A stretch of 64,000 bases of DNA, taken from assembly GCA_964628035.1 (NCBI GenBank), contig CAZVPI010000005.1, positions 88,882 through 152,881 of the forward strand, written 5' to 3'. Every line of letters starts with the position of its first letter. Position 1 is the first letter of the stretch. A model generated the notes under the pieces. The model made no database searches, was not told the origin of the DNA, and saw nothing but the letters and a program-made list of their open reading frames with translations. Positions 52,710-61,079 of the stretch are shown piece by piece. Position numbers and translations under genes: made by a program. This DNA is from UBA2199 sp964628035 (GTDB lineage Bacteria > Acidobacteriota > Aminicenantia > UBA2199).

Positions 52710-54968
52710 CTACTCCTGCCAGCCGAGGACGAAGAGGCGGCCGTTGAGGAAGGCCGCCGCCCTCTTCTTGTCGGGCGAGACCTGGTGCGGCGCGCCGGCC
52801 AGCGAGACCTGGCGGTTGGTGTAGTTCCCGTCCCCGTCCAGCTTCAGCATCTCGCCGGTGCAGGTCGTGACGGTGACGGCCTCGCGGTCGGAGATGTCGA
52901 GGATGGCGTCCAGGTCGCGGCGGGCGCTGATGCGCGTTCGGTGAAAAGGCGAGAACTGGACGATCTCCAGGATGGTTTCGCTGAAATAGAGCGACTTGTT
53001 CCTCTCGAGGAGCAGGTACAGGGCCCCGTGGTCGGGGCTGAGGACGGCGGCCAGCACTCCCGAGGCGAGCTTGCGGTACAGCAGGGAGCGGTAGTTGAAC
53101 TGGAAGAGGTTGCGCTGCTTGTCGCGGGTGATGGCCAGGATCTCGTTCGTCTCGGGGAGAAAGGCGACAAGTTCCAGCTCGGCGTAGTACTTTTCGCCGA
53201 GGAACATGGTCTCGTCGAAGCGGAACAGCTTCCGGCTGCGGGCATCGTAGGCCCAGGCCTGGAAGGCGTTCTTCAGGTCGGAAAGGACCAGCAGGAAGTG
53301 CTCGTCGCCCGCGGCGAAATGGATGCGCATCTCCTCCGAGGAGGTGATGTCGAGGCGCGTCCCCTTCTCCAGGATCTTGGCCACGTCCTCGTTGGCGCGG
53401 GCGGCGTCGGCGACGGCCACATAGCGGCGGACGAGGGGCAGCGGCACCCTGCGCAGCGCCTCGCGCCCGCGCAGCGGAACCCAGCGGTCGCCGGCGTAGG
53501 AGTAGCTGAACACGGCGAGGGCATGGTCGGGATAGATGGGCGTGCGGCGGCCCAGGCTGCCGGCGACGGAAAACGGCGAACTGAAGGCCAGGTCGGCCAG
53601 GGCGGCGTCGGCGACGTAGGCCACGGCGCCGTTCTCGCTGAAGGCCACCTGCACCCGGGCCATGTCGAGCGCATAGCCGACCACCGGCTTCAGCCGCCAG
53701 CCGCCCCTTTCGCCGATCAGCGTGTACAGGTACACCTTCTCGTTCTCGAGGGCGGAGGTGGCCAGGATGATCCTGTCCCGGCTCGGGGAGGCAAAGATCT
53801 CCTGGGCGCTGCCCTCATACTCGAAGGACTTGATCGGTTTCAGCGTGGCGGCGTCCAGGACGGTCAGCCTCTCCTTCTCCCCGCTTTGCAGCGGCCCGGC
53901 GACCGCCAGGCGGTCGTTGCCCAGCCACTGGATGCAGCGGGCGGCGAAGAGGGGGAACGATGCGGGTTCGATGAAGCGGAACTGGGTGGGGAATTCACGC
54001 TTCAGCTCCGCGGCGGGCACGCCGCTGAGCAGGGCGCGCTGGATCCAATTCTGGACGTTCGCCTGCTTGTCTCTCAGGTGGAACAGGCCGAGCAGCCGGT
54101 TGACAGCGGGATGCCAGCGGTCCTGGGCGAACACCTCGTACAGGTACTGTTCGGCGCCGCGGTCCTTCAGCCGCACCAGCGCCTCGGCGAAGGTGAGGCT
54201 GTATTCCAGGTTGTAGCCGGAAAATTTCAGCTTGGCCAGCAGCGACCGGGCCTTGCGCGGGTCGCCGGCGGCCAGCAGCACCTGGGCGCGCAGCAGCTGC
54301 GCCTCCTGGGAATCGGGGCGGACGGCCAGGGCCTGGTCAACGAAGCGGGAGGCGGGCTCCAGGTCGCGGGCGGCCAGGGCGGCGCGGGCGGCCAGGAAGG
54401 AGAACTGGAAATTCCTGGCCGCCGCTTCGGCCAGGGGGCGCATGAGCTCAAAGGCCTCGCCGGCCCTGCCGGTCCTGAGCAGCAGCCTGCCCAGCAGGAC
54501 CTTGAATTCGGGCAGGTCGGCGAAGCGCAGGCTTTTCTGAAAATAGTCCTCGGCGACGGGATAATTGCCGCGCTGGAGATACTCCTGGCCCAGGCACAGG
54601 TAGGCGGGGGCGAACCCCGGGTCCATGCGCACGATCTTGTTCAGGTTGTCGATGGACAGCGAGTTCCTGACGTCGCTGTTGGCCAGGCTGATCCCGACCA
54701 GCGACTCCAGGGAACGATGGTTGCTTTCGAGATAGTCGCGGAACTTCTTCGTGGCCTCCCATTTGTCGCCCTGGAAAAGCAGGCTGAAGCCCAGCTTCAC
54801 CGTCGCCTGGCGCACGCGGTTGAAATGGGCGTCCAGGTTCTGGCGGGCCAGGTCCAGGTCGCCGATCAGGTAATAGGCGATGGCGCGGTTGAAGTCGTCG
54901 CTGGCCCGCGCCGGCAGCACGGCCAGCATCGTCAGCATCAGGACAGGAAACAGGCTCGCTTTCTTCAT
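52710..54968 (-). CDS. Secreted TPR protein with C-terminal propeller-like region
   Basis: 752 residues. The signal peptide ends near residue 22 (PARASDD). About ten TPR-like helical repeats run to about residue 310 (FAPAYLCLGQEYLQRGNYPVAEDYFQKSL is a clear TPR). The C-terminal ~430 residues are beta-rich, with repeated DAATL...D-type blades resembling a WD40/YVTN propeller. Function unknown; probably a periplasmic or outer-membrane scaffold. Short leader, no Shine-Dalgarno. Confidence 0.75.
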   Translation of the reverse strand: MKKASLFPVLMLTMLAVLPARASDDFNRAIAYYLIGDLDLARQNLDAHFNRVRQATVKLGFSLLFQGDKWEATKKFRDYLESNHRSLESLVGISLANSDVRNSLSIDNLNKIVRMDPGFAPAYLCLGQEYLQRGNYPVAEDYFQKSLRFADLPEFKVLLGRLLLRTGRAGEAFELMRPLAEAAARNFQFSFLAARAALAARDLEPASRFVDQALAVRPDSQEAQLLRAQVLLAAGDPRKARSLLAKLKFSGYNLEYSLTFAEALVRLKDRGAEQYLYEVFAQDRWHPAVNRLLGLFHLRDKQANVQNWIQRALLSGVPAAELKREFPTQFRFIEPASFPLFAARCIQWLGNDRLAVAGPLQSGEKERLTVLDAATLKPIKSFEYEGSAQEIFASPSRDRIILATSALENEKVYLYTLIGERGGWRLKPVVGYALDMARVQVAFSENGAVAYVADAALADLAFSSPFSVAGSLGRRTPIYPDHALAVFSYSYAGDRWVPLRGREALRRVPLPLVRRYVAVADAARANEDVAKILEKGTRLDITSSEEMRIHFAAGDEHFLLVLSDLKNAFQAWAYDARSRKLFRFDETMFLGEKYYAELELVAFLPETNEILAITRDKQRNLFQFNYRSLLYRKLASGVLAAVLSPDHGALYLLLERNKSLYFSETILEIVQFSPFHRTRISARRDLDAILDISDREAVTVTTCTGEMLKLDGDGNYTNRQVSLAGAPHQVSPDKKRAAAFLNGRLFVLGWQE

Positions 54969-54984
54969 CGGCTACCACGCGTCG

Positions 54985-54990
54985 ATTATA
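54985..54990 (-). promoter_or_regulatory. -10 element of the TPR gene
   Basis: Perfect TATAAT on the minus strand; the -35 region falls in a heptamer array and has no TTGACA. Predicted leader about 10 bases. Confidence 0.5.
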
Positions 54991-55002
54991 GCACAGGAGA
55001 GA

Positions 55003-55107
55003 GGTGCCACGTACCATGCACCACGTACCACGGACCGTGTTGAAAGCCGACTTTATCAAGAACAAGTTCTCGGTCACATGGTACTTGGAACATGGCGCCT
55101 CGATGTT
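55003..55107. repeat. TTGGAAC-type heptamer arrays, copy C, as an inverted pair
   Basis: 55003-55031 read on the minus strand gives GTGGTAC, GTGGTGC, ATGGTAC, GTGGCAC. 55075-55107 on the plus strand gives ATGGTAC, TTGGAAC, ATGGCGC, CTCGATG. The two arrays face each other across about 43 bases. The second is the inverted relative of copies A and B. Confidence 0.75.
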
Positions 55108-55130
55108 CTGCTAATTTCTGCTTCGCGTAG

Positions 55131-55976
55131 CTACAGCCCCCAGTTGAGCTTCTCGTTCAGCAGCCGGTAGTAATTCGTCCCCCGGGCGGCCAGCATGGGC
55201 AGCCGCTTGGGATAGACGCGCACGAGCACCTCTTCGCCGACGTCCAGCGGCATGGCCGTCTGGCCGTCGAGGGTCAGGCAGGTGTCCATGTGCGGCGTCA
55301 GCAGCCGCAGGCCGATGGCGGCGCCGTCGGGGACGACCAGGGGGCGGAAGGTCAGCGAATGCGGGCAGATGGGAGTGATCACGATGCCGTTCACGTCGGG
55401 GCTGACGATCGGGCCGCCGGCCGCCAGCGAATAGGCCGTGGAGCCGGTGGGGGTGGAGAGGATGACGCCGTCGCCCTTCATCTCGGCCAGGGTGTCGCCA
55501 TCGACGGTCAGCAGCAGCTTGACGATGCGGGCGATGGCGCCCTTGTTGATCACCACGTCGTTGAGGGCGGCGTAGGCCGCGCCCTGGAAGTCGACCTGCA
55601 GGAGCTTGCGCCAGGAAACGGCGGCGCCGCCGTCGAGGATGCGGCCCAGCTCCTCCGCCAGCGCCTCCTTCTTCATGGCGGTCAGGAAGCCCAGGGTGCC
55701 GAGGTTGAAGCCGGCGACCGGCACCTGGGCCTCCACCGCCTGGCGGGCGATGGAGAGGAAGGTCCCGTCTCCGCCCAGCACCACGATCAGGTCGGCGTGC
55801 CTGGCCACCTCGTCGCGGCGGCAGCCGCCGGAGCTGTCCAGCAGCCCGGCGGCGGTCTCCTCCAGCACCACGGAGACGTTGCGCCCGGCGAGAACGTCCA
55901 GGGCCTGGCGCAAATAGTGGGCCACGTCGGGATGGGGCTTGGCGACCACGACGGCGCGCTTATACGGTTTCGGCAT
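55131..55976 (-). CDS. nadK: NAD kinase
   Basis: 281 residues. VVLGGDGTFL (GGDG motif), GFNLGTLGFLT, ALNDVVINKG and KGDGVILSTPTGSTAYSLAAGGPI are the NAD-kinase signatures. It makes NADP from NAD. The start overlaps the tlyA 3' end by 17 bases; the pair tlyA-nadK (often with recN) is common in bacteria. Confidence 0.96.
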   Translation of the reverse strand: MPKPYKRAVVVAKPHPDVAHYLRQALDVLAGRNVSVVLEETAAGLLDSSGGCRRDEVARHADLIVVLGGDGTFLSIARQAVEAQVPVAGFNLGTLGFLTAMKKEALAEELGRILDGGAAVSWRKLLQVDFQGAAYAALNDVVINKGAIARIVKLLLTVDGDTLAEMKGDGVILSTPTGSTAYSLAAGGPIVSPDVNGIVITPICPHSLTFRPLVVPDGAAIGLRLLTPHMDTCLTLDGQTAMPLDVGEEVLVRVYPKRLPMLAARGTNYYRLLNEKLNWGL

Positions 55977-56748
55977 CGGCGATCATTGTATCATCAATGG
56001 AGGAATTTTTCCCCAGGCCGAGGAGGAAAAAATACTCCTGGTTGCCCCGGCGCCCCCTGACCCCGGCCGGGCACCAGGCCAGGACGGCGAAATCGAGATC
56101 CTCGATGCGGCGCTTGAGGCGCAGCAGCACGTCCCGGCGGGCGTCCGCTTCGCGGATCACCCCTCCCCGTCCGACCCGACCCCGCGGCGCCTCGAACTGG
56201 GGCTTGACCAGGGCCAGGATGCGGGCGCGGGCGAAGGGGCGCAGCACAGGCAGGATGGCGGTGATGGAGATGAAGGAAAGGTCCATCACGACGAGGTCGG
56301 GCTCGAAGGGGACGTCCTCGCGGGCCAGGAAGCGGGCGTTCTTTTCCAGCAGCCGCAGGCGCGGCTCGCGGCGCAGCCTTTCATCGACCTGGGAGACGGT
56401 CACGTCGACGCCGAGGACCTGGGCGGCGCCGCGCTGCAGGAAGAAGTCGCTGAAGCCGCCGGTGGAGATGCCCAGGTCGAGGACCCTCAACCCGGGCACG
56501 GCGATGGCCATTTCCTCGACAGCCCGGGCGATCTTCAGCGCCCCCCGCGACACGAACGGGCTCCGCGCCGCGAGGGCCACGGCCTGTCCGGCCGCGACCT
56601 TCAGGTCCGCCTTGTCGGCCCTGCGGCCGTCGACCCGCACCTCGCCCGCCATGACCAGGGCCCGCGCCTGTTTCAGGTCGCGGGCCAGGCCCCGCCGCAG
56701 CAAGGCGTCGTCCAGCCTCTCCTTCTTGCCTTCGCCCTTGCTCCTCAC
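55960..56748 (-). CDS. tlyA: TlyA-type rRNA 2'-O-methyltransferase
   Basis: 262 residues. N-terminal S4 RNA-binding domain (ERLDDALLRRGLARDLKQARALVMAGEVRVDG), then an FtsJ/TlyA Rossmann methyltransferase with VLDLGISTGGFSDFFLQRGA, MDLSFIS and LVKPQFE. It would methylate 16S or 23S rRNA. The GTG start at 56748 coincides with the predicted transcription start, so the mRNA should be leaderless. Confidence 0.93.
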   Translation of the reverse strand: MRSKGEGKKERLDDALLRRGLARDLKQARALVMAGEVRVDGRRADKADLKVAAGQAVALAARSPFVSRGALKIARAVEEMAIAVPGLRVLDLGISTGGFSDFFLQRGAAQVLGVDVTVSQVDERLRREPRLRLLEKNARFLAREDVPFEPDLVVMDLSFISITAILPVLRPFARARILALVKPQFEAPRGRVGRGGVIREADARRDVLLRLKRRIEDLDFAVLAWCPAGVRGRRGNQEYFFLLGLGKNSSIDDTMIADAETV

Positions 56749-56754
56749 GGCGCC

Positions 56755-56783
56755 ATCATAGTCGAAGGAATTCCGGCTGGCAA
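56755..56783 (-). promoter_or_regulatory. Promoter of tlyA-nadK
   Basis: Minus strand TTGCCA (56783-56778), 17-base spacer, TATGAT (56760-56755). The +1 position falls on or next to the GTG start. Confidence 0.6.
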
Positions 56784-56795
56784 GCGGGCCCGCCC

Positions 56796-56824
56796 TTGAC
56801 TCCCCATCGCGGCGGGGATACCAT
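56796..56824 (+). promoter_or_regulatory. Promoter of the secreted beta-propeller gene
   Basis: TTGACT at 56796-56801, 17-base spacer, TACCAT at 56819-56824. Back-to-back with the tlyA promoter (12 bases between the -35 hexamers). Confidence 0.7.
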
Positions 56825-56866
56825 TTTCCCGGTTCCGGCCCGGCCCGGGAGCCCCAAGGAGGAGCG

Positions 56867-59206
56867 ATGCGCCTTTTCCCCGTCCTGCTGCTGTCCCTGG
56901 TGCTGCTGTCCCCGTTGCAACCGGCGTGGGCCGCGGCCAGAAAGATCGACCTGCTGGCGACGCTGGGGCTGAAGGTGAACGCCGCCGGGCCGCTGCTGGT
57001 GCGCCTGGACGAGGCGCGCAACCGGCTGGTGGTGGCCAACACCCTCAGCTCGTCGCTGACCCTGGTCGACTGCGCCGGTGCCGCCGTGCGCAACGTGCCC
57101 CTGGCCGCCCGCGTGCCGCAGCACCTGAAGTCGGAGGCGCTGGCCGTCGACCGGCGCACGGGCAACGTCTATGTCCTCGGCGAGCGCACGCTGGAGGTGG
57201 TCTTCGCCGGCCAGGGGACGTCGCGCTCGTTCGCCACCGGCAAGCAGTTCGAGATGGTGGCCGTCGACGAGGCGACCGGCAACGCCTTCCTGGTCGGCCG
57301 CGAGAGCCGCGACCTGGCCTGGGTGGAGCTGAAGACGGGGCGGACGCGGCTGGTCCGCTGGTGCGAGAGCGAGGAAAGCGCCGCCAACCTGAACCAGACG
57401 CCGCCGCCGCCCCTGCGCAAAGTGGTCTGCGACAGCGACGCGCGCCTGGTCGCGGCCGTCGACGGCTTCACGTCCACCCTGCACCTGTTCGCTGCCGACG
57501 GCCTGCGCTTGCTGCGCAAGAGGACGCTGGCCCTGGAGCCGGGCGGCCGCTGGCATTTCGCCGGCTATGCGCGGCGGGGGAAATCGCTGCTGCTGGTGAA
57601 GGAGACTGCGGCGCGCAAGGTCGTCCAGGCGGCCAAGGTCCGCCTCGGCGCCGGGGACGATGTGCTGGTCCCCCTGCCGGGCCTGAGCGAGGGGGTGGGC
57701 ATCGTGTACAGCGAGGAGCGGGACGAGCTCTACATCCCGTATGACAACCATCCCAGCCTGCACGTGGTTGATTTCGGCCGCGGCGGCGCCCTGCACGAGA
57801 TCAAGCTGCCTGCCTACGGCAACGACGCCACGGCGCTGGCCGGGGACACGCTGTACGTCGCCAGCTGGGCCTGGGGCGAGATCGACCAGGTCGACCTGGC
57901 GTCGCGCCGGCTGCGGCAGCGCTTCCTCGAGGTCCCGGTCCTGCCGCACATGTTCAACATGGCCTTCAACCCGGTTGACAACAGGCTGTACATCCCCCTG
58001 GGCGCCACGGCGGTCAACGGCGCCTTCGGAGCGGCGGTCACGTTCTTCGATCCCGCCACCAGAGAGATGGGAAAGATCCGCACCGGCTGGGCGGCGCGGG
58101 AGCTGATCCAGCTGCCGGGAGGCGATTTCCTGGCCTTCAGCAGCGAGGACCAGATGGCGCGCATCGCCGGCGACGGCACGTTCACCATGCACACGCTGCC
58201 CGTCCTCTATCCCCAGCAGGCGCTGGCCACCCCCCTGGGCTGGATCTATCTTGCCTACGGCCCCCACCAATCCTATTGGCCGGTGGTCTACATCTGGGCG
58301 GCGCGCAACGGCATCCTGGGCATCCGCGGCGACGACCTGTCGCTCTACGACCGGCGCCTGCCGCGGCTGGCCCAGGCGCTGGCCGTCTCGCCGGCCGGCG
58401 CCCTCTTCGCCCTGCAGAACAACTGGGGCGATGAGAAGCAGTTCTACGCCGTCCTGGTCGACGAGGTGCGCGCGCCCAACCTGGGCGACATGCGGGTGGA
58501 GCTCGGGGACACGGTCAGCCGCGAGACGACGCAGCGGCTGATCGCCCATGACGGCGACAGGGATTGGCTGCTCATCGCCCGCTGCGGCGAGAAGGACGGG
58601 GACAACGGCGTTTTGCAGGCGATCGACGCCGCCAGCGGCAAGACGGTCCATCGCCTCGAGGTCGGCGTCACGCCAACGGCGCTGGCCGTCGGCAAGGAAT
58701 CCGTCTACGTCGCCAATTTCGACAGCGATTCGCTCTCCGTCATCCTCAAGTCCGACTTCAGCCGCCGCGACCTGGCCTGCGGCCGCCAGCCGCTGAAGAT
58801 CGCCCTCGCCTCAGACGTCCCCTATGTTCTCTGCCACGGCGACAACACCCTGGTCGAGGCGCGGGGTGCGGTGCGCAGGCACCCCATCCCCTTCCCCGGC
58901 ACGCCGGACCAGGTCTCCTGCCGGGAAAGGGACGGCCTGCTGCTGATTTCCGCCCACCGCGCCGGCGAGATGCTGCTCTATTCCTTCGACACGAAAGCGA
59001 AGCGCTTCCGGCTCCTGCACCGTGAGCCTTATCCGTATGGCCAGGTCTCGTTCGCGGGCAGCAACAGCTCGTTCTTTCTGCGCGGTCAGTTCGGCGACTG
59101 CGTCTACGATCTGTGCCGGATGCGCTGGGACCAACGGGATGATCGCAAGGCCTGGGTCAGCGATTTCCTGTCAGGAAAGGTGTTTATCGTGGACGCAGGG
59201 AAATAG
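56867..59206 (+). CDS. Secreted beta-propeller (YVTN/NHL-like) protein
   Basis: 779 residues. The signal peptide ends near residue 25 (AWAAARK). The rest is all-beta, with many blade-like repeats: DEARNRLVVANTLSSSLTLVD, DRRTGNVYVLGERTLEVVF, VTPTALAVGKESVYVANFDSDSLSVI. It probably forms one or two propellers in the periplasm or outside the cell. No catalytic signature. AAGGAGGAG precedes the ATG. Its end overlaps the convergent next gene. Confidence 0.78.
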   Translation: MRLFPVLLLSLVLLSPLQPAWAAARKIDLLATLGLKVNAAGPLLVRLDEARNRLVVANTLSSSLTLVDCAGAAVRNVPLAARVPQHLKSEALAVDRRTGNVYVLGERTLEVVFAGQGTSRSFATGKQFEMVAVDEATGNAFLVGRESRDLAWVELKTGRTRLVRWCESEESAANLNQTPPPPLRKVVCDSDARLVAAVDGFTSTLHLFAADGLRLLRKRTLALEPGGRWHFAGYARRGKSLLLVKETAARKVVQAAKVRLGAGDDVLVPLPGLSEGVGIVYSEERDELYIPYDNHPSLHVVDFGRGGALHEIKLPAYGNDATALAGDTLYVASWAWGEIDQVDLASRRLRQRFLEVPVLPHMFNMAFNPVDNRLYIPLGATAVNGAFGAAVTFFDPATREMGKIRTGWAARELIQLPGGDFLAFSSEDQMARIAGDGTFTMHTLPVLYPQQALATPLGWIYLAYGPHQSYWPVVYIWAARNGILGIRGDDLSLYDRRLPRLAQALAVSPAGALFALQNNWGDEKQFYAVLVDEVRAPNLGDMRVELGDTVSRETTQRLIAHDGDRDWLLIARCGEKDGDNGVLQAIDAASGKTVHRLEVGVTPTALAVGKESVYVANFDSDSLSVILKSDFSRRDLACGRQPLKIALASDVPYVLCHGDNTLVEARGAVRRHPIPFPGTPDQVSCRERDGLLLISAHRAGEMLLYSFDTKAKRFRLLHREPYPYGQVSFAGSNSSFFLRGQFGDCVYDLCRMRWDQRDDRKAWVSDFLSGKVFIVDAGK

Positions 59207-59618
59207 GCCCGGAAGCGTCCCGCGGCCTTCGCTCCGCGGCGTCCCGACCGGGCTTGCGTCCAGCCAGCAGCCAGGCGGCTGCGACAAGGAAGACGAACGC
59301 CAGCCAATGGCCGGCGAAATGCCACCCGTGGCGCGGCTGGAAGGCGCGCAGCCACTCCAGCAGGCCCCAGGCGGCCAGGAGCAGCCCCAGAAACCAGAGC
59401 TTGAAGAAGACGAGCCAGCACTCGATCCCCAGCCAGCGCCAGGCGAGGCGGTCGGCCAGGAACAGGCAGGCGCCGAAGGTCGAAAGGACGATGCCGATGT
59501 TGTCGGCCCCCGAGAGACCGGCCGGGACCAGGGCGACGTACCAGCCGCCCACGACGGCCCACAGCGCCAGGGCGGCCAGGAACACGGGAATGGCCATCAG
59601 GCTGAAACGCAAGCGCAT
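59184..59618 (-). CDS. Small membrane protein of unknown function
   Basis: 144 residues if started at MRLRFSLMAIPV (a GTG at 59666 would add 16). Four hydrophobic helices (about 8-30, 38-58, 65-85, 105-120). No family recognised. No convincing ribosome site. The 23-base convergent overlap with the propeller gene is unusual, but codon use resembles the neighbours. Confidence 0.5.
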   Translation of the reverse strand: MRLRFSLMAIPVFLAALALWAVVGGWYVALVPAGLSGADNIGIVLSTFGACLFLADRLAWRWLGIECWLVFFKLWFLGLLLAAWGLLEWLRAFQPRHGWHFAGHWLAFVFLVAAAWLLAGRKPGRDAAERRPRDASGPISLRPR

Positions 59619-59711
59619 GGGGTGACGGGCGCGCCTGGCAAGCGGCCCTTGCTCTCCTGTCCCCACGATAGCGCAGCGGGCGCTTCCACGCCATCGGGGA
59701 AATCCTGACGG

Positions 59712-60935
59712 TTATTTTTTCTCGATGTAGAGGTGGAAGAAGGTGCGGCCGAAGAATTCGTCGTAGAAGGAGACGAACTCGTCATGCGAATAGCCCAGGC
59801 CGACCAGGCGCTTGCGGATGAACTTCTGGTGGATGCCGCGGCTGCGGGTGATGTCGCGCGAGGCCAGGCGGTAATGGATCTCGGCCTGCTGGGGATGGAA
59901 CAGCTTCAGCACCGGCCACATGACATGGACCAACGACTCGCGCTCGAACAGCCACAGGCTGGGATGGATGTAGGCACAGAACTCGACGAAGTTCTTGTTC
60001 TGGCCTATGGGATTGGGCGTGACGTGCAGGGCGATGTACCCGGTGCCGCCGGTAAGGAAGACCCCGGTGTAGCCCGGGGGATCGAAGTCGTGGTCGAAGA
60101 CGAAGGGGGTGTCGCTGGAGAGCAGCACGTCGTCGAAGCAGTCCTCCAGCTGGTACAGGGCCTCGTCCTCGCGCACGCGCGTTTGGCACAGCGCGTTGAC
60201 GAACTTCTGGTCGCAGTCGTAGAAGGCGCAGGCCAGGTATTCCTCCTGCTGCGAGTTGACCATGAGCTTGAGCTTGCGGTCGCTGCGCGCCAGCTTCAGC
60301 GAATGCTGGGAATACCTCTCGATGACCTCGCGGCGCAGCTTCTGCACGATCCGGGACACGTCGCGGCGGTGCAGGTGGGCGATGAACATCCGCCCCTCGG
60401 GCAGGTCGATGGGGGCCTGGATGTCGATGATGTAGCGCGAATAGCAGTCGGTCGGGACCTTGAAGCACTGCTTGCGCAGCGACTCGCGGTCGGAGATCTT
60501 CAGCCCCTTGAGCAGCGGCGTGGGGGCGAAATAGATGAAGGAGACGAGCTCGGGATAGTCGCACAGGTCGAGGAAGGTGCCCAGCACCTTGGGGCTCAGC
60601 GAGTCGCCGCAGGTGTTGACCTCCATGCTGGCCATTTCAAAGACCTTCCGGCCCTGGACCTGCTTCTCCCAGAAGTAGCTGGCGTGCGATTCCTCGATGG
60701 CCAGGGACATCTCCACCTGGCTGATCTCCAGGTCACGCTCGGGGATATAGCGGTCCATCACCTGCACGCGCGGCTGCATGTTGGGCTTGCCGATCAGGTT
60801 GGCGCCCGAGGCCTTGATCACCGCTCCGATGTCCTCGTCGCTGAGCACGCGCAGCGCGATGCCCTCGCTGTTGTAGGCGTGGATGACGGTGGCCGTGGGG
60901 GCCGGCTCGAAGGCTTCCGGGACGGTGAATGCCAT
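59712..60935 (-). CDS. Divergent member of the eukaryotic-type S-adenosylmethionine decarboxylase fold
   Basis: 407 residues (eukaryotic AdoMetDC is ~335-360). Landmarks in the right order: SLAIEESHASYF (residues 77-88; candidate processing Glu82-Ser83), MEVNTCGDSL with Cys109 at the place of the catalytic Cys in KTCGTT, then FDPPGYTGVF (284-293) and IALHVTPNPI with His304 at the catalytic IH(V/I)TPE site. The Ser of GYSMN is Thr here. Family is suggested by motif order, not by a search. AGGAGGT lies 6 bases before the ATG. No spermidine synthase or other polyamine gene is nearby. Could be a decarboxylase or a neofunctionalised relative. Confidence 0.55.
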   Translation of the reverse strand: MAFTVPEAFEPAPTATVIHAYNSEGIALRVLSDEDIGAVIKASGANLIGKPNMQPRVQVMDRYIPERDLEISQVEMSLAIEESHASYFWEKQVQGRKVFEMASMEVNTCGDSLSPKVLGTFLDLCDYPELVSFIYFAPTPLLKGLKISDRESLRKQCFKVPTDCYSRYIIDIQAPIDLPEGRMFIAHLHRRDVSRIVQKLRREVIERYSQHSLKLARSDRKLKLMVNSQQEEYLACAFYDCDQKFVNALCQTRVREDEALYQLEDCFDDVLLSSDTPFVFDHDFDPPGYTGVFLTGGTGYIALHVTPNPIGQNKNFVEFCAYIHPSLWLFERESLVHVMWPVLKLFHPQQAEIHYRLASRDITRSRGIHQKFIRKRLVGLGYSHDEFVSFYDEFFGRTFFHLYIEKK

Positions 60936-61050
60936 GGTGACCTCCTGGGGCGAAGGCTGCGGCGGGACCGACGGAGGAAGGGGCCCCGCTTGGGGCCGTT
61001 GCGGATATTTTCAAGGCTTCCTTTTCACTCCGGGGAACGCCGCCGCCGGC
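60936..61050 (-). promoter_or_regulatory. ~115-base leader of the AdoMetDC-like gene with a hairpin
   Basis: The only long leader in this part of the window. It contains a 6-bp stem GGCCCC-AAGC-GGGGCC (60996-60981 on the minus strand) not followed by a T-run, and ends in AGGAGGTCACC. Possible regulatory leader; no named riboswitch recognised. Confidence 0.35.
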
Positions 61051-61079
61051 AGTATAAGGCCAATGCCGGGCGCTGTCAA
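61051..61079 (-). promoter_or_regulatory. Promoter of the AdoMetDC-like gene
   Basis: Minus strand TTGACA (61079-61074), 17-base spacer, TATACT (61056-61051). Strong match; it overlaps the stop codon of the upstream macrodomain gene. Confidence 0.8.

Noticed and set aside
60733..61014. Overlapping upstream frame (TTG start) in the leader of the AdoMetDC-like gene, reminiscent of the uORF of eukaryotic AdoMetDC mRNAs
   Set aside because: No Shine-Dalgarno, frame rich in Pro/Ala/Gly/His as expected of a shadow, and it runs through the true gene out of frame.
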